Shown one piece after another: positions 28,250-36,330 of a stretch of DNA of 64,000 nucleotides. This DNA comes from Pseudoalteromonas viridis. GTDB lineage: Bacteria; Pseudomonadota; Gammaproteobacteria; Enterobacterales; Alteromonadaceae. A program made the translations under genes and the position numbers. Under the pieces are notes generated by a model, which saw only the letters and a program-made list of their open reading frames with translations, was not told where the DNA came from and did not search any database. The DNA is taken from positions 1,984,001-2,048,000 of the forward strand of contig NZ_CP072425.1 in assembly GCF_017742995.1 (NCBI RefSeq), in the 5' to 3' direction. Each line of letters begins with the position of its first letter. The stretch's first letter is position 1.

Positions 28250-28735
28250 ATGCTTCAAACTAACGCACCAGGCGCACCCGGCGACTTCGATTTTATGATT
28301 GGCCAGTGGTCGGTACAGCACCGCCGTCTGAAGGACATACTCAATGGCGGCGATGAGTGGATAGAGTTCAAAGGGGAGTCATCAACGCTCAACACGCTGG
28401 GCGGATTTGGCAATGTGGAAGACAACCACCTGCATTTTCCAGAGGGCTCGGTGCGAGCAAAGGCGATTCGTTCATATAACGAGCGTACCGGACAGTGGTC
28501 AATCTGGTGGCTGGACGGGCGTAACCCTGGGGTGATGGATACGCCTGTAGTGGGGGAGTTTCAAGATGGCGTAGGGCGCTTTTATGCCGACGAGGAATAT
28601 CACGGCGAAGCCATTAAAGTGCGCTTTATCTGGGATGCTACTGATCCGGAACAACCGACCTGGGCACAGGCTTTTTCCAAAGATGGTGGTGAAAGCTGGG
28701 AAACTAACTGGGAGATGAGATTTACCCGCCTCTAA
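28250..28735 (+). CDS. Small lipocalin-like protein (DUF1579-type), partner of the synthase fusion
   Basis: 161 residues from ATG 28250, favoured because AAGGG ends 6 bases upstream; in-frame ATGs at 28232, 28244 and 28247 are alternatives. It opens GAPGDFDFMIGQWSVQHRRL, the typical start of DUF1579-like beta-barrel proteins, and alternates strands rich in W and D: FGNVEDNHLHFP, RTGQWSIWWLDGRNPGVMD and SWETNWEMRFTRL. There is no signal peptide. It follows the oxoamine-synthase fusion by 71 bases on the same strand. It may bind or process the released amino-ketone product, which is inference from context alone. Confidence 0.72.
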   Translation: MLQTNAPGAPGDFDFMIGQWSVQHRRLKDILNGGDEWIEFKGESSTLNTLGGFGNVEDNHLHFPEGSVRAKAIRSYNERTGQWSIWWLDGRNPGVMDTPVVGEFQDGVGRFYADEEYHGEAIKVRFIWDATDPEQPTWAQAFSKDGGESWETNWEMRFTRL

Positions 28736-28806
28736 CAGTTAAATATACCAGCTCAGACTGACCTGACAGTTACTCTTTTTCAATCGGTGACTGTCAGCCT
28801 GGATTT

Positions 28807-28969
28807 GACTTCGGCTTTTTCATTGCCATGTAAATGCACTTGCGCACCGTCTGGCAGAGCACTGCGCAGTTGTGGCCAAAACTGCTCACCGACATCACCG
28901 GTCAGCTCAGTGCGCATAAAAAGCGCTCACCTGCTTTGTCCACAAGTTCATTGTTGCGCACCATGTTCA
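28807..28969 (-). pseudogene. Truncated and frameshifted internal fragment of purU (copy 2)
   Basis: Read leftward it corresponds to PurU residues about 28-82: VRNNELVDKAGERF, then after a one-base deletion in the A-run MRTELTGDVGEQF and LPDGAQVHLHGNEK. Both ends of the gene are missing. It lies in the same orientation as the intact purU at 23507-24337, with about 90% identity. It is non-coding debris, but it marks the right border of the oxoamine-synthase cassette. Confidence 0.9.
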
Positions 28970-30391
28970 TTTAGCTGGTAGATTGTCGGAAGTGTGCTCT
29001 GCAACCGCTTGCTCGTACCGTGAAGGATAGCCACGGCGTTTAAGCAGCGCCTGCAATGCTTCTGGTGATGCTGGCTGGTGTTTTTTTGGTGTTTCAATTT
29101 CACTGTAATGAAACACCCTGAACTGACTGGTGTCGAAGGTGTCAAAATGCGGTTCAAAATTATCCCGGATCTGTGCCCACTGGGCAGCTTGTCGTTCAGC
29201 GGTTCTTGTCTTACCCTCCTCAAGTTTGTCGACCAAGTCATCCAGCATACTTGCTTTATTATTGCTCCGTTCTTTATCCCACTCCAGCCACAACGCCGTA
29301 CGTTCTTGTGCAGGCTGTTGTCGCAACAGATCAGCCGCCTGATTGAGCTGTTTGGCACCGTGTTGATTGTAAAACGACAACATGCTGTTGAGTAAATTAG
29401 TGCGACTGGATTCGCTGTCAACTTTGGCGGTATAAAAGTAATAGAGCTCATTGTCGCTGCGTTCGTCATGTGAATAAAACTCGGTAAACTGATATAGATC
29501 TGACTGCTCACCAAACAAAGAAAAAACTGCCTGGGTATCTTCGGCTTGTTGTGTTAGCAATGACATCAGCGACTCGCGCTGATTGTCTTCGACCAGCGCC
29601 GCCATATCAACCATACCACGCGTTGTGGCGTAGTCACTGGTGGCTATTCTCTCCTGCAATACCTTAAGTTCATCTGCCGACAATGTCTGCGCTGCTTTAC
29701 CCAGTTGCGTGACCATCTGACCACCAAGGCGTTGGTGATGTAGGTAGGCTTCGTGTGCATTGTAAGACCCCGGTTTCTGACGCCGTGGCTCATCCGCGCT
29801 ATAACCTGCCTTTGATGCCAGTGAATAGCGCCCATCCTGCCATCTTGCCCAGGTTTCCTGAGCACCTTTATCAATTAACTGGGCATTGATCTCAAGGGTG
29901 GTAATGCGTTTTTCTTCCGACAGAGTCGACAAATCATGAAGATAGTCTGAGACCACACCATAATCGGTCTGGTACTGATATCTTTGTTGTTCGCTGAGTT
30001 CAAAAGCACTGTCTACCAGCATTTCAACATGCGCTGTATCCAGCGACTGTGCCATCGTTAAAAAGGACTCATCTACCGCAATAAAACGCAGTTTTTCCTG
30101 ATGGTGGGTGGACAATTGGTTAAACACCGTCATAAATTGCTCTACCTGCTCCGGCGAGTTCAATTCACTGTATGTTATCACTTCGCCCTGCTCGTTGAGT
30201 TGTGCCTTCTGCAACAAGCTTGTATCTAACAAGACCTGCTGCGGCTTTTGCATTAAAGGGTGTGCATTGCCCGTGATGTTTGCATGCCAGTCATACGTAG
30301 ATGAAGAGTCAGAGGGCGTTAATGCATCGGCTTGTGGCTGTACTGGCGCGGACGACAGCACTGGCTGAGCGCCATAGTTGGTCACTTTCAT
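28967..30391 (-). CDS. Orphan protein of unknown function
   Basis: 474 residues from the ATG at 30389-30391 (MKVTNYGAQPVLSSAPVQPQ). It is very rich in Gln, Leu and acidic residues, with no signal peptide and no membrane segment, and is largely helical by composition. The first 40 residues look disordered (Ser/Pro/Gln). Stretches such as VEQFMTVFNQLSTHHQEKL and RTALWLEWDKERSNNKASML suggest a helical bundle. No family is recognised. The stop codon TGA (28967-28969) falls at the edge of the duplicated purU fragment (28807-28969), so the present C-terminus may be a product of that rearrangement. Confidence 0.65.
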   Translation of the reverse strand: MKVTNYGAQPVLSSAPVQPQADALTPSDSSSTYDWHANITGNAHPLMQKPQQVLLDTSLLQKAQLNEQGEVITYSELNSPEQVEQFMTVFNQLSTHHQEKLRFIAVDESFLTMAQSLDTAHVEMLVDSAFELSEQQRYQYQTDYGVVSDYLHDLSTLSEEKRITTLEINAQLIDKGAQETWARWQDGRYSLASKAGYSADEPRRQKPGSYNAHEAYLHHQRLGGQMVTQLGKAAQTLSADELKVLQERIATSDYATTRGMVDMAALVEDNQRESLMSLLTQQAEDTQAVFSLFGEQSDLYQFTEFYSHDERSDNELYYFYTAKVDSESSRTNLLNSMLSFYNQHGAKQLNQAADLLRQQPAQERTALWLEWDKERSNNKASMLDDLVDKLEEGKTRTAERQAAQWAQIRDNFEPHFDTFDTSQFRVFHYSEIETPKKHQPASPEALQALLKRRGYPSRYEQAVAEHTSDNLPAK

Positions 30392-30569
30392 ATCATTCCT
30401 TGTTTATGACATTACTCCTATAATAACGGCAGCATGCAGCATTTTATAAGCCCAAAGTGCTATTTTTAATGTTTTTAAGAGAGCTGAGCTCGAAACGGGA
30501 GCGAATATCTAGTCTGAATAGCGATACAGGGTTCAGAAGGGGATAGGTGAACACGCTCTGTAGCATTGG

Positions 30570-30603
30570 AAAAACACCCGGACAGCCCGCTGCCTGGGTG
30601 TGT
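30570..30603 (-). terminator. Terminator of the pyrC2-folE2 operon
   Basis: On the reverse strand ACACCC and GGGTGT pair across a GC-rich interior, followed by TTTTCC. It lies 10 bases after the folE2 stop. Confidence 0.7.
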
Positions 30604-30611
30604 CGCTTTCC

Positions 30612-31505
30612 TTATGATTTTCGGTCGTAAACGACCGCATTGTGGGCATGCAAACTTTCCTGATGCTCCACTTTAAACTGGTAGTCCGTTACCTCAGAAA
30701 TAGACTCCAGCGTTGCTTTAATACGCCTCGCCGCATCCTCACAAAACATCAGGTTTTTTGCATTCAATGCAGCAAACGCCTGCTCATCTTCGCGTTTTAC
30801 CGCTGTTTGTACTGGTGTTGCCAGGGTTTCTTCAAACAGTGCAAGCCAGTGCGCCAGATCCGGCAAGAGACCGCCTGCCAGGTCGGCTTCGATATAGGCA
30901 TAAGAGCGCTGGCTGTGCGGTGTTGCGACAGAGCCGTGCGGTCCTTTCAGCCATTCCAGTAGTTGTGCCTTGTCTATATTGTCCTGCGTGGCAAACTGTT
31001 GTTCTACTGTCTCGCTCAGTAACTGGCGAGACAAAGCCGCAGAGCACGGGCAGGTACTGCTGTAGGTAATGGTACTGATAAGCTTGCAGTAGGTTTCGCC
31101 CTCAAGGTGCTCACAGTGCAACTCTATTGGATAGGCATTGTAGCCGCTGTAGCTGCTTTTCAGTGCCGGTCTGTTCAGTGGCAGCTCAAACTTCAGTACT
31201 AGCTTGGCAGACTGACTGAGACCCTGTTGAGACGCGACTATCTCTTTGAGTACCTTGTCGAGCTGTGCAAAAGTGAGTTCTGTCCCCACCAGAGCTTGGT
31301 TGGCAAGCAGGTAAAGCCGTGACATGTGGATGCCTTTTGCACCTGTATCCAGGCTGACAAAAACGTCCATAAGCGTGTTGATGTTGACACTGGTCTGATC
31401 GCAGCGCACCAGCATCGGTAGGGCAATTTTTTCCATACCAACCCATTTTAGAGGGCTCTGATTGTCTGGTTCAAAATGGCTCGCAATATCGGGAAGTTGC
31501 ATCAT
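30612..31505 (-). CDS. folE2: GTP cyclohydrolase I type IB (FolE2), zinc-independent
   Basis: 297 residues. Family marks include GMEKIALPMLVRC near the N-terminus, VFVSLDTGAKGIHMSRLY with the GTP-site residues, STCPCSAALSRQ with the metal-binding Cys pattern of FolE2, and LMFCEDAARRIKATLE near the end. FolE2 makes 7,8-dihydroneopterin triphosphate from GTP, the first step of folate synthesis. It works with Mn or Fe, replacing zinc-dependent FolE when zinc is short. It sits 16 bases downstream of the variant dihydroorotase gene. A perfect Zur-like box is in the promoter region of this operon. Confidence 0.95.
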   Translation of the reverse strand: MMQLPDIASHFEPDNQSPLKWVGMEKIALPMLVRCDQTSVNINTLMDVFVSLDTGAKGIHMSRLYLLANQALVGTELTFAQLDKVLKEIVASQQGLSQSAKLVLKFELPLNRPALKSSYSGYNAYPIELHCEHLEGETYCKLISTITYSSTCPCSAALSRQLLSETVEQQFATQDNIDKAQLLEWLKGPHGSVATPHSQRSYAYIEADLAGGLLPDLAHWLALFEETLATPVQTAVKREDEQAFAALNAKNLMFCEDAARRIKATLESISEVTDYQFKVEHQESLHAHNAVVYDRKS

Positions 31506-31521
31506 GGTTTATGAGTCCCAT

Positions 31522-32853
31522 TTAACGGTTAAAATGTAACGCCTGCGCGGCATTGTGCTCGGTATTGACCTTGTCACCATCAAACACCATGGCACCATTA
31601 ACGAAGGTGGCACGGATCTGATGAGAGAAAGTGGTGTTATGGAACGGGCTCCACTTACACAGGTAGCGGGTTTGTTCGTGTTGTACGTGGGTTGGGTGAG
31701 TTGGATCAACTAAAACCAGATCGGCAAAATACCCTTCTCTGAGGAAACCCCGCTTATTGATAGCAAAGCGTGTCGCAACGTTATGTGCGGTTTTCTCGAC
31801 CACCTGCTCAAGTGCCATTGCGCCGCGTTTGACCTGCTCTAACAGGGTCAGTAAGGCATGTTCAACCAGTGGCAGGCCTGCAGGGGCCTGCGGATAGGGC
31901 ACGTTTTTCTCTTGCCAGGTATGCGGGGCATGATCGGTGGCAATGATATCAATGCGCCCGTCATGCAAAGCTTTTAGCAAAGCAAGCCGGTCCGATTCAG
32001 CCTTAATGGCCGGGTTACATTTGATGAGATTGCCAAGCGTCGGGTAATCTTGTTCGTTAAACCACAAATGATGAACACAGGCCTCGGCTGTAATGTGCTT
32101 TTCTGCCAAAGGCGCAGTGCTGAATAAGCTCAGCTCTTTTGCCGTGGTTAAGTGCAACACATGCAGCTGGGTACGATATTTTTTAGCAAGCGCGACGGCA
32201 TAAGAAGAGGATTGATAGCAGGCTTCATCATCACGGATCATCGGGTGATGGATGATTTGCGGTGAACCATATTGCTGCTCTATGCGTGCGGCATTTTGTT
32301 GGATCACCGAGCCTTGCTCACAGTGCGTAGCAATCAGTGTGGGGCACTCTCTGAAAATTGCATCCAAAGCAGCGGGATGCTCAACCAGTAAATCACCGGT
32401 TGAGGCACCCATAAACACTTTCACCCCACACACCTGGGTTGGATCAACGGCTTTGATCTCATCTAAATTATCAGGCGTGGCGCCGAGGTAAAATGCATAG
32501 TTTGCGACAGAGTCTCGCTGTGCAATGGCTTGTTTGTCTGCGAGGGCCTGTCGGGTGGTGGTCGAAGGGGAAACATTGGGCATTTCCATAAAACTGGTGA
32601 TCCCACCGGCAACCGCCGCAGCTGACTCGCTGGCAATGGAACCTTTATGCGTAAGGCCGGGCTCTCTGAAATGCACCTGGTCGTCTATCATACCGGGCAG
32701 TAGCCACATGCCCTGAGCATCAATGACCTCTTCACTGGGTTTGGCGGATAAATCCGGGCCAATTTCAGCAATAACCTGGTTTTCAATTCTGAGATCTGAA
32801 ATGTAAAGCTTACCTTCGTTCACTAAGGTGGCGTGTTTTATTAAGCGTGCCAT
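31522..32853 (-). CDS. Dihydroorotase, variant (PyrC2-type), Zur-linked
   Basis: 443 residues, class I dihydroorotase fold: LLPGMIDDQVHFREPGLTHK, GGITSFMEMPN, GVKVFMGAST with the carboxylated Lys, LIATHCEQ, TQLHVLHLTTAKEL and IIATDHAPHTW with the catalytic Asp. In the first metal motif the usual HxH is QxH (DDQVHF), so one zinc ligand is changed. The same variant occurs in a natural subgroup of dihydroorotases. The enzyme cyclises carbamoyl-aspartate in pyrimidine synthesis. Co-transcription with folE2 and a nearby Zur-like box point to a back-up enzyme for zinc limitation, as in published comparative studies of COG0523 neighbourhoods. Confidence 0.9.
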   Translation of the reverse strand: MARLIKHATLVNEGKLYISDLRIENQVIAEIGPDLSAKPSEEVIDAQGMWLLPGMIDDQVHFREPGLTHKGSIASESAAAVAGGITSFMEMPNVSPSTTTRQALADKQAIAQRDSVANYAFYLGATPDNLDEIKAVDPTQVCGVKVFMGASTGDLLVEHPAALDAIFRECPTLIATHCEQGSVIQQNAARIEQQYGSPQIIHHPMIRDDEACYQSSSYAVALAKKYRTQLHVLHLTTAKELSLFSTAPLAEKHITAEACVHHLWFNEQDYPTLGNLIKCNPAIKAESDRLALLKALHDGRIDIIATDHAPHTWQEKNVPYPQAPAGLPLVEHALLTLLEQVKRGAMALEQVVEKTAHNVATRFAINKRGFLREGYFADLVLVDPTHPTHVQHEQTRYLCKWSPFHNTTFSHQIRATFVNGAMVFDGDKVNTEHNAAQALHFNR

Positions 32854-33002
32854 TGGTTTCCTGATTAATTATAGAGATAAACAAAACTTAAGGCTGATCC
32901 ACTGGGCCACAACGCAGGCCCAATAGATATTGCGTGTGCTTTTCATTGCGTACCCAACTCACATATGGGTCTGTTTAGCGCAACAAAGATTGTTGATTGT
33001 TT

Positions 33003-33017
33003 TGTTATATTATAACA
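33003..33017. promoter_or_regulatory. Zur box 1 (between pyrC2-folE2 and the M3 peptidase gene)
   Basis: TGTTATATTATAACA is a perfect 7-1-7 palindrome matching the gammaproteobacterial Zur core GTTATANNATAAC with spacing TGTTATA-N-TATAACA. It is 35 bases upstream of the M3 peptidase start and 150 bases from the pyrC2 start, in the only promoter region both can use. Confidence 0.85.
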
Positions 33018-33051
33018 TGTTTGTTCTATTTTACAGATGAGAGAAACAACG

Positions 33052-35205
33052 ATGAAAAAGTTGCTAGCACTGGCGGTGAGTTCCGCCTTACTTGTAACGG
33101 CCTGCACGGGCGGGGATCGTACTTCAGGCTTGCAAAATACGGCGGCGTCTGCGACGGTAACTGAGGGCAATCCATTACTGGTATCAAGCACATTGCAATA
33201 TCAATCACCTGATTTTACCCGCATTAATGACGCGCACTTTATGCCTGCTTTTGAGCAAGGCATGGCGGAACAAATGGCCGAGGTAAACGCCATTATCAGC
33301 CAAACTGAGCCTGCCAGTTTTAGTAATACCATTGTGGCATTGGAGCGAAGTGGTGAATTACTAAAGCGCACGCAGGGGGTGTTCTTTAACCTCTCAAATA
33401 CCGACTCAAACGCCAAGCGACGCGAGATACAGTCTGAAATGGCGCCTAAGCTGGCTGGTCACTACGACAATATTTATCTGAACAAAGCATTGTACGAACG
33501 TGTTGCACAGGTTTACGGACAGCGCAATGCGCTTAATCTGAGTGCAGAAGAAAAACGCCTGACAGAAGTCTATTACAAGCAATTTGTCAGAGCGGGTGCC
33601 AGGCTGACGGACGCGCAACAAAAAGAGATCCGTGAAATCAATGCGTCATTGTCGTCATTAACCACACAGTTCTCGCAGCACCTGTTGGCCATGTCTAAAA
33701 GCAATGTGGTACTGGTTGAGGACAAAGCGAAGCTGGCAGGTCTGACAGATGCACATATCGCGCAGCTGGCACAAGCGGCTGAACAAGCCGGGTATCCGGG
33801 GCAGTATCTGATCAAAATTACCAATACTACGCGACAGCCTATTCTGGCCAAGCTCGAAGATCGTCAGTTACGTGAGCAAGTATGGCGCGCATCCGCTTAT
33901 CGTGGTTTAAAAGGTGAAAACAACAATCGTGAAATTGTCGCACAGCTGGCACAGCTCAGAGCAAAGAAGGCGGCACTGCTTGGCCATGAGAGCTGGGCAC
34001 ATTATGGCCTGGATGAACAAATGGCTAAAACACCCACCGCAGTGTATGACATGTTTGCCAGCATGGTGCCAGCGCTGTTGAAAAACGTTGAAGCCGAAGC
34101 GCAAGCCATCAAAGACAAAATTCGCGCTACGGGCGGCGACTTTGAACTACAGGCCTGGGACTGGCTGTACTATGCCGACAAGGTTCGTCAGGATAAGTTC
34201 GATTTGGATGAGTCTGAGGTTAAAGCTTATTTCGAATTTAATCGCGTACTGGAAGATGGCCTGTTCTTTACCATGGAGCGTTTGTACGGCGTAACCTTCA
34301 AGCCACGTAACGATATTCCGGTTTATCACCCGGATGTGAAAGCCTATGAAGTGTTTGACGCGGACGGCACCAGCCTGGCACTGTTTATGGCCGACTACTT
34401 TGCTCGCGACGGTAAGCGCGGTGGCGCCTGGATGAGCTCATTTGTGAAGCAGTCTGGTCTGGACAAACAACGTCCGGTGGTGGTCAATGTGATGAACATT
34501 GAAAAAGCCCCCGAAGGTCAGCCGACTCTGCTGAGCTATTCTGAAACCACTACCATGTTCCACGAGCTGGGTCATGGTCTGCACGGCATGCTGTCTCAGG
34601 TTAAATATCCCACTTTGTCGGGAACCTCGGTATCCCGCGACTTTGTTGAGTTCCCGTCTACGTTTGAAGAAGACTGGGCAATTCACCCGGAAGTTATCCA
34701 GAACTATGCCAAACATTACCAAACCGGAGAAGCAATCCCACAGGCTTTGCTGAATAAAGTGGTTGCCAGCCGCAGTTTCAATATGGGCTTTGACACGCTG
34801 GAATATGTAGCCGCTGCACTGCTGGATATGGAGTGGCATGCACTGGCGGCGGACGCGCCGTTGCAGGATCTGGTTGAGTTCGAACAAGCTGCGCTGAGCA
34901 AGCACGGTGTGAACATCGACTATGTGCCACCCAGATACAAATCGGCTTACTTTGCCCATTCAATGGGGGGCGGCTACTCCGCAGGTTACTATGCCTACAT
35001 GTGGAGTGAGATCCTGGCGGCCGATGCCTTTGCCTATGTGCAGTCGCAGGGCGGGCTCAATCGCAAGATTGGCAGCCACTATCGTAAGAACATTCTTGAA
35101 GTGGGTAACTCCCGCGACCTGATGGAATCTTACAAAGCTTTCCGTGGTGCAGAGCCAACCACCGAAGCGCTGCTTAAGCGCCGCGGACTCAACGTCGCAC
35201 CATAA
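33052..35205 (+). CDS. Lipid-anchored M3-family metallopeptidase (Dcp/oligopeptidase A type)
   Basis: 717 residues from ATG 33052. MKKLLALAVSSALLVTACTG is a lipoprotein signal with lipobox VTAC, so the enzyme sits in the periplasm or at the outer membrane, unlike the cytosolic relatives. The active site is TMFHELGHGLHGML, with HExxH at residues 504-508. The third ligand is expected in the FVEFPSTFEEDW region. GGGYSAGYYAYMWSEI is the conserved C-terminal motif of M3 enzymes. It probably degrades short peptides outside the cytoplasm. A perfect Zur-like box lies 35 bases upstream, suggesting that it is made when zinc is scarce. A cytosolic paralogue, prlC, is at 42450-44495. Confidence 0.93.
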   Translation: MKKLLALAVSSALLVTACTGGDRTSGLQNTAASATVTEGNPLLVSSTLQYQSPDFTRINDAHFMPAFEQGMAEQMAEVNAIISQTEPASFSNTIVALERSGELLKRTQGVFFNLSNTDSNAKRREIQSEMAPKLAGHYDNIYLNKALYERVAQVYGQRNALNLSAEEKRLTEVYYKQFVRAGARLTDAQQKEIREINASLSSLTTQFSQHLLAMSKSNVVLVEDKAKLAGLTDAHIAQLAQAAEQAGYPGQYLIKITNTTRQPILAKLEDRQLREQVWRASAYRGLKGENNNREIVAQLAQLRAKKAALLGHESWAHYGLDEQMAKTPTAVYDMFASMVPALLKNVEAEAQAIKDKIRATGGDFELQAWDWLYYADKVRQDKFDLDESEVKAYFEFNRVLEDGLFFTMERLYGVTFKPRNDIPVYHPDVKAYEVFDADGTSLALFMADYFARDGKRGGAWMSSFVKQSGLDKQRPVVVNVMNIEKAPEGQPTLLSYSETTTMFHELGHGLHGMLSQVKYPTLSGTSVSRDFVEFPSTFEEDWAIHPEVIQNYAKHYQTGEAIPQALLNKVVASRSFNMGFDTLEYVAAALLDMEWHALAADAPLQDLVEFEQAALSKHGVNIDYVPPRYKSAYFAHSMGGGYSAGYYAYMWSEILAADAFAYVQSQGGLNRKIGSHYRKNILEVGNSRDLMESYKAFRGAEPTTEALLKRRGLNVAP

Positions 35206-35238
35206 CTCCAACGCCTGAGGACTGCCAAAAGGTAGTCC

Positions 35239-35404
35239 TAATACCAATTCACATTAATACATAACCAATTGGAGAGATTAAATCTGCCGATAACAGTGTT
35301 AAAAATTTCTCATTTAGAACAACTAAACAGCAAAATTTTTGCCTCGTTATCGCCGAGATTTACTCGTCTCAAGATTGGCTACTTAATTATGCGGATTGGT
35401 ATTA
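35239..35404. repeat. 166-bp MITE-like element with 10-bp terminal inverted repeats
   Basis: The ends are TAATACCAAT (35239-35248) and ATTGGTATTA (35395-35404), an exact inverted repeat. Inner arms also pair, CGATAAC near 35290 with GTTATCG near 35346 and AAAAATTT with AAATTTTT, so the whole element can fold into a long hairpin. It has no coding capacity. It resembles short non-autonomous repeats common in marine Alteromonadales. It ends 21 bases before the Zur-like box of the DUF1826 gene. Confidence 0.8.
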
Positions 35405-35425
35405 CCAGCTTACAATCTTTGGATA

Positions 35426-35440
35426 TGTTATACTGTAACT
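35426..35440. promoter_or_regulatory. Zur box 2 (upstream of the DUF1826 gene)
   Basis: TGTTATACTGTAACT retains the 7-1-7 layout, with core GTTATA-C-TGTAAC, one mismatch to GTTATA-N-TATAAC. It lies 46 bases before the start codon of the DUF1826 gene. Confidence 0.65.
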
Positions 35441-35486
35441 TTTGTTGTGAGTAGCGACCAATCAGGCGCAGATGTAGGAGAAGACC

Positions 35487-36161
35487 ATGACTAATGCTTT
35501 AGCCGCCAATGACAATCCAGCAATCCCGAGCAATCGGTTTGCAGCTATATCTTCTGAGCCGAATATTCTGACGGATATCTATCGCGAAGAAATCAACCTG
35601 AGTGTCTGGCAATGTACGCTGAGTCAAGCACTTAACTCGGAAGTGGCGGACTTTATGAGTGCTGCCAGCGAATTGCAGCTGTCGATTGCCCTGACGCCCG
35701 AGCAAACGATAGACGAGCTGCACGGCGCATCAGCTTTGCTTGTTGATAAGCCTGCACTGAGCGCTCATCTGGCAATGCTGGTGGATATGTTCTGCACGTT
35801 GTTTGAACTCAAGCGCGCCGGGCTCAGGCTCACTCTGCTCAATAAAGCCATGTGTCCTAAGTTCCATGTTGATCACATCCCGTGTCGGCTGGTGAGTACA
35901 CTCGGCGGCGTAGCCTCTCAGTGGTTACCGCATGAAAAAGTGGATCGCAGCAAGCTGGGTTTGGGCAGCAAAGGCAAAAAGGATCACGAATCCGGCATTT
36001 ACACCTGTCAGTCGGACATTCAGCAACTCAATACCGGCGATATTGCCCTGTTAAAAGGCTCCGGTTGGTTTGGCAATGAAGAGGGCGCACTGGTACATCG
36101 CTCTCCGGCACCCGCTGCGGGTGAAACGCGCCTGTTGCTTACCCTGGACTTTATTGACTGA
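35487..36161 (+). CDS. DUF1826 protein, zinc-homeostasis associated
   Basis: 224 residues, soluble. It contains ILTDIYREEINLSVWQCTL, MCPKFHVDHIPCRLVSTLGG (a Cys/His-rich stretch that could bind a metal), DIQQLNTGDIALLKGSGWFG and ALVHRSPAPAAGETRLLLTL. These are the blocks expected for DUF1826. The HVD...R pattern and the C-terminal H-S-P-x-R-like end are reminiscent of cupin-like oxygenases. The biochemical role is unknown. DUF1826 genes have been noted beside COG0523 and Zur-controlled genes in comparative studies, and a Zur-like box precedes this one. Confidence 0.82.
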   Translation: MTNALAANDNPAIPSNRFAAISSEPNILTDIYREEINLSVWQCTLSQALNSEVADFMSAASELQLSIALTPEQTIDELHGASALLVDKPALSAHLAMLVDMFCTLFELKRAGLRLTLLNKAMCPKFHVDHIPCRLVSTLGGVASQWLPHEKVDRSKLGLGSKGKKDHESGIYTCQSDIQQLNTGDIALLKGSGWFGNEEGALVHRSPAPAAGETRLLLTLDFID

Positions 36162-36330
36162 GCAATTAAACCGCCGTGTGTTAGTATTTTTAGTGTACTG
36201 GCTCATGGTCAGATGAATGCCTGATCATGAGCGCTTTTAGGTTGGCTGGAGCGCAGAGTAAGAGTGGCGTTTAACCTTATACTGGCTGGCTTTTGGCCGC
36301 ACATTGATTGCAAAGTACGGCCAGGCAGGG

